Assembly: GCF_001647285.1 (NCBI RefSeq)
Contig: NZ_LRML01000008.1
Coordinates: 1 to 64,000 of the forward strand
Source of the DNA: Rufibacter roseus
GTDB lineage: Bacteria; Bacteroidota; Bacteroidia; Cytophagales; Hymenobacteraceae
Direction: 5' to 3'
Length of the DNA stretch: 64,000 nucleotides
Part shown: in pieces, positions 1-9,099 of the stretch
How positions within the stretch are numbered: the first letter of the stretch is position 1
How the letters are laid out: each line of letters opens with the position of its first letter
The notes under the pieces: model-generated
Database searches by the model: none
What the model saw: the letters and a program-made list of their open reading frames with translations, nothing else
Told to the model about the DNA's origin: nothing
Translations under genes and position numbers: made by a program

Positions 1-451
1 TGTTCTTGCTGAGCAGCGGGGATTTCCGTTTCAAGGTTAATTTTCAAAAAGTAAGGCTAAAACACATTCAAGCTTTACCTGAACATCAAACAGAGAGAAA
101 TAAATTTAAAGAGCTCTTCAGTCTCGCTGAGGGAGCAGCCGTTTATTCCAACGTATTTTCGAAATTTTCAAATGACTCTTCCAATCTAAAACGTATGGTT
201 CGATCCTTACATTTTTACGTGTCTGGAAGTCTGAACTTGAGAATTGGCTGAGTTCGTTTCCTTTTTCTTTTTTCTAGGCGTGGGTGAGTAACGATAAAAC
301 TCTTTCTCTGCTTCTGTCCATTCTCTTTCAATTACCAACAATCTACTCCGTTCTCCGCTCTTACTTTCTGGCATGTCCGTTACTCTTAAAAACTAAACTC
401 AAAGATACTGTTTTACCCCTTCTTTTGGAAAAATAGACCTAAAACAAGGCA
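1..451. other. Left-edge region with no recognised gene
   Basis: I see no convincing gene or RNA here. An 81-codon open frame on the plus strand (positions 6-251) has no recognisable domain and ordinary low-information composition, so I do not call it. The only structured element is a degenerate copy of the dispersed palindrome at 409-447, immediately after the thrC stop. Confidence 0.5.
409..447. repeat. Dispersed 40-bp palindrome, copy 1 (degenerate)
   Basis: The outer arms TGTTTTA and TAAAACA can pair, but the inner part has decayed. The copy lies 4 nt beyond the stop of thrC, which is on the minus strand, so it would form the 3' end of the lysC-thrB-thrC message. Confidence 0.55.
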
Positions 452-1771
452 TTATAATGTTCCCTCTTTATTTTTCTGCCGGAGCAGCATGGCCAAACCA
501 GCATAATCATTTGGCAAAATGGTTACCTGCTTTGTTCTGCCCAAGAAAGCCTGCAGTTGTTCAGGCAATGCCACCTCCTGACCCAGTACCTCTTCCATGC
601 TTTCTTTGAACTTAGCAGGGTGGGCGGTTTCTAAAAAGATGCCTTGTGTTTTTAGTTCTGGCAGAAGTTGCTTCAGGCTTAGGTAACCAATAGCGCCGTG
701 AGGGTCTAATAGATAGTTGTTGTTTTGGTACACCAGACGTATGGTTCCTTTGATCTCCTCATCATCGGCCCAAAAGCCTTTTACTACCTCGGTAAGTGCT
801 TCAAACTGTTGACCAAAAAGCTCCTGTATGCGGGGGAAATTGTTAGGGCTTCCTACGTCCATAGCATTGGCAATGGTGGACACAGAGGGGGCTGTTTTGT
901 AAGTGCCACTCTCCAGATAATCTGGTACAATTTTGTTTAAATTGGTAGCGGCTACGAAATAGGAGATGGGTAAGCCCATTTTGCGGGCCAGTAAGCCAGC
1001 TGCTAAATTGCCGAAATTGCCACTCGGTACTGAAATGGTCAGTTCTGTTACATCTTGGTTCAACTTCTTCCATTGCCCGAAAGCGTGGAAATAATACACC
1101 ATCTGCGGAAGCCAACGAGCCACGTTAATAGAGTTAGCCGATGAAAGATTCTGCTCCTGCGTCAGGGTCTCGTCAGAGAAAGCCTGCTTTACCAGTGCCT
1201 GGCAATCATCAAACGTTCCTTCAATGGCCACGGCGCTTATGTTCTGCCCCAGCGTGGTAAACTGCATCTCCTGAATAGGGCTCACGCCCCCCTGTGGGTA
1301 AAGTACTACCACGTCAATATTCTCCAGCCCCAGAAAACCATTTGCCACGGCGCTACCAGTGTCTCCGGAAGTAGCTACCAGCACGGTAACAGGTTTGTCT
1401 TTCTCGGCGAAAGCCTGCAGGCACCTTGACATAAACCGTGCTCCCACATCTTTAAACGCGCAGGTGGGGCCATGAAACAACTCCAAAGCATAAATTCCTT
1501 TCTCCACTTCCACCAGCGGTATAGGAAAGGTGAAAACCTCCTGGCAGATTTGCTGTAGGGTCTCTTTTCCAAGGTCTTCGCTGACGTATGGTGCCAGTAC
1601 CTGAGCAGCTATCTCAGGAAGTGTAAGGTCGGGCAACTGGGAAAAGAAAGTGTCTGGTAAGGTAGGTATTTCCTGCGGGAAAAAGAGTCCTTTGTCTTGT
1701 GGTAAACCTTTGATGACGGACTCTTTAAAACTGTGCTCAGCCGTTTGTCTGTTAGTGCTGTAGTAGTTCAT
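452..1771 (-). CDS. thrC: Threonine synthase
   Basis: Threonine synthase is a PLP enzyme that converts O-phosphohomoserine to threonine and phosphate in the cytoplasm, the last step of the pathway. The 439-residue product has the family's lysine motif (GPTCAFKDVGARF) and the phosphate-binding SGDTGSA loop. A longer reading frame reaches 1837 but overlaps the end of thrB by 65 bp. Starting at the ATG whose product begins MNYYSTNRQ leaves only 1 nt after the thrB stop, which is typical of translational coupling, so I chose it. It is the last gene of a lysC-thrB-thrC operon. The product name follows from the motifs and the neighbours together. Confidence 0.95.
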   Translation of the reverse strand: MNYYSTNRQTAEHSFKESVIKGLPQDKGLFFPQEIPTLPDTFFSQLPDLTLPEIAAQVLAPYVSEDLGKETLQQICQEVFTFPIPLVEVEKGIYALELFHGPTCAFKDVGARFMSRCLQAFAEKDKPVTVLVATSGDTGSAVANGFLGLENIDVVVLYPQGGVSPIQEMQFTTLGQNISAVAIEGTFDDCQALVKQAFSDETLTQEQNLSSANSINVARWLPQMVYYFHAFGQWKKLNQDVTELTISVPSGNFGNLAAGLLARKMGLPISYFVAATNLNKIVPDYLESGTYKTAPSVSTIANAMDVGSPNNFPRIQELFGQQFEALTEVVKGFWADDEEIKGTIRLVYQNNNYLLDPHGAIGYLSLKQLLPELKTQGIFLETAHPAKFKESMEEVLGQEVALPEQLQAFLGRTKQVTILPNDYAGLAMLLRQKNKEGTL

Positions 1772-1772
1772 T

Positions 1773-2735
1773 TTACACTGTTTGATAGATAGATTGTTCC
1801 ACCAGGCGTACCCCTTGCTCGGGTACTTTCGAAACATACGATTTTGTTTCTATACCGCTTCCGGCATAGACCTTCTCCATGGCATTCTTTATGTCATGAG
1901 CCACTTCAGCAGATGGTGAAAGCGCAAAAATAGATGGTCCCGAACCCGAGATTCCACAGCCTAGGGCACCAGCCTTTAAAGCAGCATCTTTTACTTGTTT
2001 GAACAGCGGGATCAGAACAGACCGTTCAGGCTCAAAAATCTCATCGTGCAGGCTGCGTCTTATAAGACCATAATCCTTCATGAGCAGGCCAGCCATTAAA
2101 CCAGCCAAATTGCCCCACTGCTTTATACCTTTTTTAAGTGGAATTTCCTGCTTCAGTATACTGCGGGAGAGAGAAGTTTTAAGCTCAATCTGCGGGTAAA
2201 GCACAGAGGCATATAAATCAAGCGGTACGCCCAAGGGAATAACATCTAGTGGGTCATACCCCCGCACCAGCACAAAGCCACCTAAAAGCGAAGGAGCCAC
2301 ATTGTCGGCGTGAGCCGATCCAGAGGCCAAGCGCTCTCCCTCCATGGCATATACCACCAGTTCTTGAGTGGTGAAAGGATTGCCCAGCAAGGCATTTACG
2401 GCAAAGGCGGCAGCGGCAGAACTGGCGGCACTACTTCCCAAACCACTTCCCACCGGCATACCTTTGTGTAGTTGCAGTTCCAGACCATGCTCTAAGTTTA
2501 GGTCTGTCAGCATTTTCTGAGCCACCACGCCAATAACATTCAGGGTAGGATCAGCGGAAAGTCCTTCTACTCCGGTTACCGCTGAGATTAGAATGCCTGG
2601 GGTTTCTTTCTTTCTGGCCCAGACTTCATCGCCGGGAGCGTCTAAGGCAAAACCCAGTACGTCAAAACCGCAACAGACATTGGCTACCGTAGCGGGGGCG
2701 TAGGCTTTTACAAATTGTTCTTCTTGCTTGTCCAT
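1773..2735 (-). CDS. thrB: Homoserine kinase
   Basis: Homoserine kinase uses ATP to phosphorylate homoserine, giving the substrate of the adjacent threonine synthase. The 320-residue protein is a GHMP kinase: the ATP loop GSGLGSSAASSAA is at about residues 96-109, and the C-terminal glycine-rich motif CGISGSGPSIFAL is near residue 260. Length is normal for the family. It starts 4 nt after the lysC stop and ends 1 nt before the thrC start, so the three genes are almost certainly one transcript. Regulation is not visible. Confidence 0.95.
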   Translation of the reverse strand: MDKQEEQFVKAYAPATVANVCCGFDVLGFALDAPGDEVWARKKETPGILISAVTGVEGLSADPTLNVIGVVAQKMLTDLNLEHGLELQLHKGMPVGSGLGSSAASSAAAAFAVNALLGNPFTTQELVVYAMEGERLASGSAHADNVAPSLLGGFVLVRGYDPLDVIPLGVPLDLYASVLYPQIELKTSLSRSILKQEIPLKKGIKQWGNLAGLMAGLLMKDYGLIRRSLHDEIFEPERSVLIPLFKQVKDAALKAGALGCGISGSGPSIFALSPSAEVAHDIKNAMEKVYAGSGIETKSYVSKVPEQGVRLVEQSIYQTV

Positions 2736-2739
2736 TGGT

Positions 2740-4149
2740 TTAGGCTAAAGTTGCCTGAGCTGAGGCGGGTACAGAAACAAAAAAGTGATCGTGGAGCAGG
2801 TTTACCGCTTTATGAGCATCATCAGTACTTAATACCACAGAAATGATACGTTCTGTGGCACCCTGTGCAATTGCCCTGATATTCAAATTATTTTCACCTA
2901 ATAAAGAGAAAGCTTTGCCGGCAATACCCGGTTGTTGGATCATACCGTTGCCCACAATGGCAACAATACTCATAGGCGTTTCCAAATTCACCGGGTTAAG
3001 CAGTTCCTGGGCTATGTCATCGGCAAATTCTTTAGTAAGGGCTTGAACGGCTTTAGGTGCGTCGCTTTCGGCAAAGGCAATGGTGATGCTCTGCTCAGAA
3101 GAAGACTGTGTGATAAAGTAAATGTTGATGTTCTCCTGGGCCACCGCTTTAAACATACGCATGGCCACTCCCGGTACACCCACCATGCCGCTACCGCTTA
3201 AAGTAAGTATGGCAATGTGGTCAATACAGGAAATACCTTTCACATTCTGCTTGGTTGGGGCAGGGGAAGAGGAGATTAACGTGCCTTTATGGGTAGGGTT
3301 GAAGGTGTTTTTGAGCACCAACGGAATTTTAGCGGCCACCAGCGGCGCAATGGTAGGCGGGTATAGAACCTTGGCACCGAAATAGGCCAGCTCCATGGCT
3401 TCTTCGTAACTTAACTCTTCAATAGAGAAAGCAGCAGTGGCCTTGCGCGGGTCAGTGGTGTACATGCCGTCCACGTCAGACCAAATTTCAAGCAGGTCGG
3501 CCTGCAGGGCGGCCGCGTAAAGCGAAGCCGTATAATCAGAGCCACCACGGCCCAGCACAGTGGTTTTGCCGTCAGCTGAGCGAGAGATAAAGCCAGGTGC
3601 TACAATGAGGTTGTCTTGTGGCAAACTGTCCTGCATGTTTTTATTGGTCACCGCTAGGTTAACTTTGGCATTCAGGTAATTGTTATCAGTAAGAATATAG
3701 TCGCGGCTGTCTACTAAAGCATTGGGTAGACCGTGTTGCTGAAACGCCACAGACACAATGTTCGACGAAAGGCGTTCGCCGTAAGACATGATGCGGGCCT
3801 TGGTGCTGTCACTAAGTTCATCTAGCAGGAAAATGCCGCGGCACACATCTTCCAACTCCCTGAATATCATTTTTATTTTGCCTTTGATGTCAATCTGGTG
3901 CCCCATGGGTACTAGCTGCTCAATAGCCTCCATGTGCTTTGCTTCCAAACGTTCCAACTCCTCTAGGTAAGAAGCATCTCTGTTAGAAGCTTTGGTATAG
4001 AGCCCAATGAGCAGATCGGTCACTTTAGACATGGCCGATACCACTACAATTTTTTTCTCAGCGGCATCTTTGCCCTGAATGATGGAGATTAATTGGCGAA
4101 TGGCGTCTGCGTTGGCTACAGAGGTGCCCCCAAACTTTAAAACAAGCAT
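2740..4149 (-). CDS. lysC: Aspartate kinase (monofunctional)
   Basis: This enzyme phosphorylates aspartate, the first committed step toward threonine, methionine and lysine. The 469-residue protein starts with the kinase signature KFGGTSVANADA and has RGGSDYTASL in the middle of the kinase domain. The final 150 or so residues form two ACT-type regulatory domains (around GVPGVAMRMF and IVGNGMIQQPGIAG), where feedback inhibitors bind in this family. It resembles the kinase half of bifunctional ThrA, but the reading frame stops before any homoserine dehydrogenase domain. It is the first gene of the operon, and no homoserine dehydrogenase gene lies in the window. Confidence 0.9.
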   Translation of the reverse strand: MLVLKFGGTSVANADAIRQLISIIQGKDAAEKKIVVVSAMSKVTDLLIGLYTKASNRDASYLEELERLEAKHMEAIEQLVPMGHQIDIKGKIKMIFRELEDVCRGIFLLDELSDSTKARIMSYGERLSSNIVSVAFQQHGLPNALVDSRDYILTDNNYLNAKVNLAVTNKNMQDSLPQDNLIVAPGFISRSADGKTTVLGRGGSDYTASLYAAALQADLLEIWSDVDGMYTTDPRKATAAFSIEELSYEEAMELAYFGAKVLYPPTIAPLVAAKIPLVLKNTFNPTHKGTLISSSPAPTKQNVKGISCIDHIAILTLSGSGMVGVPGVAMRMFKAVAQENINIYFITQSSSEQSITIAFAESDAPKAVQALTKEFADDIAQELLNPVNLETPMSIVAIVGNGMIQQPGIAGKAFSLLGENNLNIRAIAQGATERIISVVLSTDDAHKAVNLLHDHFFVSVPASAQATLA

Positions 4150-4490
4150 GGTTGAAATATGAAAATAAAGGTAAACACAGGAAAAGAAGCCTTACGAAAG
4201 GCTGAGATAGCCGGTATGGCAAAAGTGAATGGACGATATGTGCATGCAGACCCCCTTAGGGGTAATAATGATAGTCGTACCTGTAAAAGCAGAAGTCAAA
4301 ATAGCGGACGCACCTGTTTGCCCTTGCAAAGAAGAGAGAATGTGCGCTGATATGTTGCTATTTTGTATCATTTACTGGGGCAATATCTGAAAATATTTTA
4401 AAGATCAATCAATAAACCTGAAAAATTTTTATTTGTGTGGTGACACTGAACCCATCAAGGCTGATTGATATTAATGTAGATAGATATCCG

Positions 4491-4498
4491 TACCTTTG
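4491..4498 (+). promoter_or_regulatory. Candidate promoter -7 element for queE
   Basis: TACCTTTG matches the Bacteroidota -7 consensus TAnnTTTG. A TTG triplet lies 23 nt upstream, slightly further than the usual 19-21 nt. It is the best candidate for transcription into queE, which would give a long leader that includes the palindrome. Confidence 0.35.
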
Positions 4499-4603
4499 CT
4501 GATTGCGTACAGATTAAGTACCAAACTCCTTTATTTAGTTATACCTGGCCTTGTTTAAACTTATTGGCAGGCAGGTCTGTTTGTATTTTAACACAATAAA
4601 TAT

Positions 4604-4640
4604 GTTTTTGGCCTGTTTTCCTAAAAACAGCCCGAAAACC
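4604..4640. repeat. Dispersed 40-bp palindrome, copy 2
   Basis: The arms pair as GTTTT..GGCCTGTTTT against AAAACAGCCCGAAAAC. This is the only copy that does not follow the stop codon of a recognised gene. It lies upstream of queE, inside the longest possible queE reading frame. Confidence 0.6.
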
Positions 4641-4655
4641 CTAATACTTTCTGTT

Positions 4656-5309
4656 TTGGAAGATCTTTTAGAAATAAAAACCGCCTCTGTTCACACCGTT
4701 CCCCTTGATGGCACAAAGTTGCCCCTGATGGAACACTTCTATACCATACAAGGCGAAGGCTACCATACCGGTAAGGCCGCCTATTTCATCCGTTTAGGAG
4801 GCTGCGACGTGGGGTGCCACTGGTGCGATGTAAAAGAATCTTGGGATGCCAACCTGCACCCGCTAACCGATACCGATTGGATTGTACAGCAAGCCGAGCA
4901 GTATCCGGGCAAGGCGGTGGTGGTGACCGGCGGAGAACCGCTGTTGTATAACCTTGATTACTTAACGACCGAACTTCGTAAGCGTGGCATTGAAACGTAT
5001 ATTGAAACCTCGGGTGCTTATCCGTTAAGCGGCCTATGGGATTGGGTGTGTCTTTCTCCCAAGAAATTCAAATCTCCTCACCCCAACGTGATTCCGCATG
5101 CCGGCGAGCTTAAGGTTATTGTTTTCAATAAAAGTGATTTTGCCTGGGCCGAGGAACACGCCGCACAAGTGAATCCGGAGACTCGGCTGTTTCTGCAGCC
5201 GGAGTGGAGCAAACGCGATCAGATTATGCCCTTGATAGTGGAGTATGTGAAAGAAAACCCGAAATGGCGCATTTCTTTACAGACACACAAATACCTGAAT
5301 ATTCCTTAA
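4656..5309 (+). CDS. queE: 7-carboxy-7-deazaguanine synthase
   Basis: QueE is a radical-SAM enzyme that forms 7-carboxy-7-deazaguanine, an intermediate of queuosine and other deazapurines. The conserved core starts at LPLMEHFYTIQGEGYHTG, followed by the iron-sulfur cluster segment GGCDVGCHWCDVKESW and the SAM-binding TGGEPLL. The start is uncertain. An upstream ATG at 4551 would force translation of a palindrome copy. TTG at 4656 gives a 217-residue protein with a plausible N-terminus, and ATG at 4728 would cut into the conserved region. I chose 4656 on that basis. No other queuosine gene is nearby. The downstream ompA-type gene begins 4 nt later, so co-transcription is likely. Confidence 0.85.
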   Translation: MEDLLEIKTASVHTVPLDGTKLPLMEHFYTIQGEGYHTGKAAYFIRLGGCDVGCHWCDVKESWDANLHPLTDTDWIVQQAEQYPGKAVVVTGGEPLLYNLDYLTTELRKRGIETYIETSGAYPLSGLWDWVCLSPKKFKSPHPNVIPHAGELKVIVFNKSDFAWAEEHAAQVNPETRLFLQPEWSKRDQIMPLIVEYVKENPKWRISLQTHKYLNIP

Positions 5310-5313
5310 AGAC

Positions 5314-7239
5314 ATGCAGCTATTACAGCGCTTGGTAGTTCTGGTGGTTCTGTTTTTTGTAGGAGTGGCGGAAAGCTACGCCCAGCAGCCATCAGGAGGA
5401 ACTACAAATAAGCGGGCAGAAAAATCATTTCAGGAAGGCATACAGGCGGTGCAGGGAAGAAACTTTCCTAAGGCGCTAGGGCACTTCAATGAAGCCATTG
5501 AGCGCGATACCGCTTTTGGTGATGCATATATCAGGGCAGCCTCTCTGTACCGCATCACTCAGCAACAGGACAAGGCGTACCAGTATTATAAGCGCGGCTT
5601 TGCCAAAATAGAACCCACTGCTGCTCTGTCTACTGAATATATAGCCTTTGCTGACATGGCCTTTGAGCGTGGGCAATATAATGAAGCCGCTACTTATTAT
5701 CAGTTATACCTGAAGCTGGCGAACAAAAACAGCCGGTACTCGGCTCGTGCGCAACAGCAGTTAACTAACCTGCAGTTTGCTCAGAAAGCCATTGCCAATC
5801 CGGTTGCTTTCAATCCAAAGCCATTGTCAGACAAAGTAAACCGATTTGCACTTCAGTACTCACCAGTGCTGACGGCTGACCAAAAAGCATTGCTGTTTAC
5901 ATCACGTAACGGTAGCGGGCCTACCCATGATGAAAACCTGTACCTGTCGGTTTTGCAAGATGGTCAGTGGCAGACGCCTGCTTCAGTGTCAGATGCCATC
6001 AACACTCCCTTGAATGAAGGGGCAGCCTCTATGTCTGGGGATGGACGAATTTTGGTTTTTACCTCCTGTAATCGTCAAGATTCTTTTGGTAGCTGTGACC
6101 TGTACATCAGCTACCGCATTGGCGATAACTGGAGCAAGCCCCGCAACATGGGCAAAAATGTCAATACCACCGCCTGGGATTCCCAGCCTAGCTTGTCTGC
6201 CGACGGGCGTACTCTCTATTTCTCCTCAAACAGACACGGAGGGCAGGGGGCAGAAGATATTTGGGTTACACGCTACCAAGATGACAAAGGGTGGGGCGCG
6301 GCTGAAAATGTTGGCAAACCCATTAACACGCCTGGCCGGGATACCTCCCCGTTTCTGCATGCCAGCGGAAACACCTTGTACTATGCCACAGATGGTTTGG
6401 CAGGCATGGGCGGTTTAGATCTATTTATGACTGTTCGGCAGGGAGCAAAATGGCAGGCACCCCAAAATATGGGCTATCCGCTGAACACACACTTAGATGA
6501 AACGTCTATCTTCATCAACCCAGATAACACGTTGGGCTATTACTCTAGTCAACAGCCTCAGGGAAGCAAGGTGGAAGTAGCACTGGTGCAATTTGAGGTG
6601 CCGGATGTATGGAAAGGCAAAAGCATTAGTTCGTATGCCCAGGGTAAAATTTTTAGCGCCAAAACAAAAGAACCCCTGGCGGCGCAAATTCAAGTGTATG
6701 ACCTTGATTCAGTTGGGGTAGTGACTCAGCAAGTGAATTCAGATGCCAGTACCGGGGAATATACCATTGTGGTGAACAAAGGCCAGCGGTATGCCTTGTA
6801 CGTTACCTCTCCGGGCCACGTGCTGGAGAGCAGGCATATTTCAGCAGCCGCTACCGCAAAACCGCTGGCGCTTGATTTTTACCTGCAACCATTGAACAAA
6901 GGAGCCAAGGCAGTTTTAAGTAATTTGTTTTTTGATACTGGTAAAGCAACGTTAAGCCCAGAGTCCAGAACAGAATTAGATAAGTTGTTTCAGTTTCTGA
7001 AAGCAAATCCTTCTTTAAAAGTAGAAATTGCTGGCCATACTGATAATGTGGGACAGGCTGCGGCCAATCAGAAATTGTCTGAAGCCAGGGCAAAGGCGGT
7101 GGTGAATTATCTTGTTTCTAAAGGAGCTCCAGCCTCTATGTTCCAGGCCAAGGGGTACGGACAAACGCAACCCGCTGCACCCAATGATTCTGAGGAAAAC
7201 CGCCAGCTGAACCGAAGAATAGAATTACGTTTACTATAG
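5314..7239 (+). CDS. PorE-like OmpA-family envelope protein
   Basis: The 641-residue protein has a signal peptide (residues 1-23, ending ESYAQQ), TPR-like helices (about 28-140), a PD40/beta-propeller region (about 170-430) with repeated SADGRTLYFSSNR-like blades, a carboxypeptidase-regulatory beta domain (about 445-520) and a C-terminal OmpA peptidoglycan-binding domain (about 530-641; FFDTGKATL, AGHTDNVG, NRRIELRL). This domain order is that described for PorE, the T9SS protein linking the trans-envelope machine to peptidoglycan. Bacteroidota often carry several paralogues of this layout, so equivalence to PorE is inference. The presence of T9SS cargo elsewhere in the window is consistent with it. 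Confidence 0.8.
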   Translation: MQLLQRLVVLVVLFFVGVAESYAQQPSGGTTNKRAEKSFQEGIQAVQGRNFPKALGHFNEAIERDTAFGDAYIRAASLYRITQQQDKAYQYYKRGFAKIEPTAALSTEYIAFADMAFERGQYNEAATYYQLYLKLANKNSRYSARAQQQLTNLQFAQKAIANPVAFNPKPLSDKVNRFALQYSPVLTADQKALLFTSRNGSGPTHDENLYLSVLQDGQWQTPASVSDAINTPLNEGAASMSGDGRILVFTSCNRQDSFGSCDLYISYRIGDNWSKPRNMGKNVNTTAWDSQPSLSADGRTLYFSSNRHGGQGAEDIWVTRYQDDKGWGAAENVGKPINTPGRDTSPFLHASGNTLYYATDGLAGMGGLDLFMTVRQGAKWQAPQNMGYPLNTHLDETSIFINPDNTLGYYSSQQPQGSKVEVALVQFEVPDVWKGKSISSYAQGKIFSAKTKEPLAAQIQVYDLDSVGVVTQQVNSDASTGEYTIVVNKGQRYALYVTSPGHVLESRHISAAATAKPLALDFYLQPLNKGAKAVLSNLFFDTGKATLSPESRTELDKLFQFLKANPSLKVEIAGHTDNVGQAAANQKLSEARAKAVVNYLVSKGAPASMFQAKGYGQTQPAAPNDSEENRQLNRRIELRLL

Positions 7240-7254
7240 AAGAGAGGAACAACC

Positions 7255-7292
7255 TGTTTTCAGCCTGTTTTTTGAAAAACAGCTTTAAAACA
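7255..7292. repeat. Dispersed 40-bp palindrome, copy 3
   Basis: TGTTTTCAGCCTGTTTTT pairs with AAAAACAGCTTTAAAACA, with a few mismatches. It begins 15 nt after the OmpA-family stop and directly abuts a strong terminator hairpin. Confidence 0.65.
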
Positions 7293-7345
7293 ACACATAA
7301 AAAGAGAAGGCCGGGCAATTTGCCCGGCCTTCTCTTTTTATGTGT
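7293..7345. terminator. Bidirectional terminator between ompA-type gene and gltA
   Basis: A near-perfect long inverted repeat (ACACATAAAAAGAGAAGGCC pairing with its complement around a short TTTG-containing loop) has an A-rich left flank and T-rich right arm. It lies between two convergent genes and can terminate both. Confidence 0.85.
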
Positions 7346-7353
7346 TGCTAAGA

Positions 7354-8643
7354 CTAAGAACGGTCGCTTATAGATACGTAGTCACGCTCTGTAGAACCAG
7401 TGTACACCTGACGTGGACGACCAATTGGCTCTTTTGCTTCGCGCATTTCTTTCCACTGGGCTATCCAGCCAGGTAAACGGCCTAAAGCAAACATGACAGT
7501 GAACATTTCTGTTGGGATACCAATGGCGCGGTAAATAATACCAGAATAGAAGTCTACGTTCGGGTACAGTTTACGCTCCACAAAATAAGGATCAGTGAGG
7601 GCTGCTTCTTCCAGTTCCTTCGCAATGGTAAGAATTGGATCGTTTATACCTAAAGCAGTCAACACTTCATCAGCGGTTTTCTTGATGATAGTGGCGCGTG
7701 GATCAAAGTTTTTGTACACACGGTGCCCGAAGCCCATTAAACGGAACGGGTCATTTTTGTCTTTGGCTTTCTCTATATATTTCTTAGAGTCTCCGCCATC
7801 AGCCTTGATTGCCTCCAGCATTTCAATTACCGCTTGGTTCGCACCACCATGTAGCGGGCCCCACAGAGCGCTAATACCGGCAGACACTGAAGAATATAAG
7901 CTGGCATTGGCAGAACCAACCAAACGCACAGTAGAGGTAGAGCAGTTTTGCTCGTGGTCAGCGTGCAGGATCAGGAGCTTGTTCAAAGCGTCTACTACCA
8001 CAGGATTTATCTCATACTCCTCAGTAGGGTAGGCGAACATCATGTGCAAGAAGTTAGAGCAATAGTCTAACTTGTTTTTAGGGTAGTTCACTGGGTGCCC
8101 CACCGAGTTTTTATAAGACCAGGCAGCAATAGTTGACAGCTTTGCCATCAAACGGATGATAGACAAGTCTACCTCTTCTTTTGATTGGTTTGGGTTCAAA
8201 GACTCTGGATAGAAAGCCGTCAGAGAGCTTACCAATGCCGACAGAATTCCCATAGGGTGAGCTGTGTACGGAAAGCCGTCTAGAATCTTGCGCATGTCCT
8301 CGTTCACGAGGGTATGTCTTTTGATTCGGTCGCTAAATTCGTCCAGTTCTTTTGCTGTAGGAAGTTTATCGTAAATAAGCAGGTAAGCAACTTCAATAAA
8401 GCTAGATTTCTCGGCCAGTTGCTCAATCGGATACCCACGGTAGCGCAGAATTCCTTCTTCACCATCTAGAAATGTAATGGCACTCTCGGTAGCACCGGTG
8501 TTTTTATAGCCGGAGTCAAGGGTGATGTAACCGGTTTGAGCGCGCAAAGCACCAATATCTATGGCTTTCTCGTCTTCAGTACCCGTTACAATAGGGAACT
8601 TGTACGATTTGCCTTCCAGGATCAGTTCAGCAGAATCAGACAT
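7354..8643 (-). CDS. gltA: Citrate synthase
   Basis: Type II citrate synthase condenses oxaloacetate and acetyl-CoA to citrate at the entry of the TCA cycle. At 429 residues it has the usual length. The catalytic residues are visible in GPLHGGANQ (histidine), MGFGHRVYKNFDPRA (histidine and arginine) and PNVDFYSG (aspartate). The N-terminal beta-domain around LDSGYKNTGATESAITFLDG is typical of the hexameric, NADH-sensitive group, though NADH control is only inferred. It is monocistronic and ends on the shared terminator. Confidence 0.97.
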   Translation of the reverse strand: MSDSAELILEGKSYKFPIVTGTEDEKAIDIGALRAQTGYITLDSGYKNTGATESAITFLDGEEGILRYRGYPIEQLAEKSSFIEVAYLLIYDKLPTAKELDEFSDRIKRHTLVNEDMRKILDGFPYTAHPMGILSALVSSLTAFYPESLNPNQSKEEVDLSIIRLMAKLSTIAAWSYKNSVGHPVNYPKNKLDYCSNFLHMMFAYPTEEYEINPVVVDALNKLLILHADHEQNCSTSTVRLVGSANASLYSSVSAGISALWGPLHGGANQAVIEMLEAIKADGGDSKKYIEKAKDKNDPFRLMGFGHRVYKNFDPRATIIKKTADEVLTALGINDPILTIAKELEEAALTDPYFVERKLYPNVDFYSGIIYRAIGIPTEMFTVMFALGRLPGWIAQWKEMREAKEPIGRPRQVYTGSTERDYVSISDRS

Positions 8644-9053
8644 ATTACTTAGGTTATTGTGTTTAAATTAGGTTGTTGTGCCTTCGTGGCGAAGTTAGCC
8701 ATTGAGGCTTAAAAAGAAAAATGTTAAACTAACATACATACGTTATTCCCACCCTGTAAAGTATACCGTTCAGGATTTGTGTAGATAAAAGTGCTATAGT
8801 CACTTTGTAAAAACAGAAGCCGGCAGTAAAAGTTTTTGCATGACGGAAAGAAATGAGTCAGATATAAAACAATTGAAAATGAAATCTTTAGGTGAACCTA
8901 GATCTAAAGATTAAGGCTATTTTAAGTGGGAGGTGGGGAGTAGATTAGATTTGAAGATTTATTTGTTATCACCTTGTTAAATAGTATAAATATCAAAAGT
9001 CATTGAAAATTTAGGTGTGTTTTATGAATAAATATAAAATTTTGATAGAAATA

Positions 9054-9061
9054 TAATTTTG
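9054..9061 (+). promoter_or_regulatory. Candidate -7 element of the LacI-type regulator gene
   Basis: TAATTTTG matches TAnnTTTG. It lies 12 nt before the operator at 9074, which would therefore sit at or just after the transcription start. That suits autorepression. Confidence 0.35.
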
Positions 9062-9073
9062 ATTCACGTTATT

Positions 9074-9087
9074 TGCAAACGTTTGCA
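9074..9087. promoter_or_regulatory. LacI-type operator O1
   Basis: TGCAAACGTTTGCA is a perfect 14-bp palindrome with the central CG typical of LacI/GalR operators. It lies 12 nt before the chosen start of the LacI-type regulator, so the protein probably represses its own gene. The same 14 bp recur at 10243 and 12385. Confidence 0.85.
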
Positions 9088-9099
9088 TATGGTTTTGAG

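Larger units (their letters stand above)
4150..4655. other. Divergent intergenic region between lysC and queE
   Basis: This region must hold the promoters of the divergent lysC operon and queE. It contains a small CG-rich inverted repeat at 4250-4263, a candidate promoter element at 4491-4498 and a palindrome copy at 4604-4640. A 63-codon open frame at 4159-4350 has no recognisable features and is not called. Confidence 0.5.
8644..9099. other. Divergent gltA / lacI-type regulator intergenic region
   Basis: This AT-rich stretch of about 450 bp between divergent genes contains the promoters for both. I identify only a candidate -7 element (9054-9061) and the LacI-type operator (9074-9087), both near the regulator. 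Nothing coding or RNA-like is recognised in the remainder. Confidence 0.5.

Noticed and set aside
6-251. 81-codon open frame at the left edge, plus strand
   Set aside because: No domain, signal or repeat; composition looks non-coding and no sensible upstream signal is visible.
4250-4263. ACCCC/GGGGT inverted repeat as a terminator or riboswitch part
   Set aside because: It is short, with no T-tract and no second conserved helix.
4159-4350. 63-codon open frame between lysC and queE
   Set aside because: Low-complexity basic sequence without recognisable features; it lies in the divergent promoter region.
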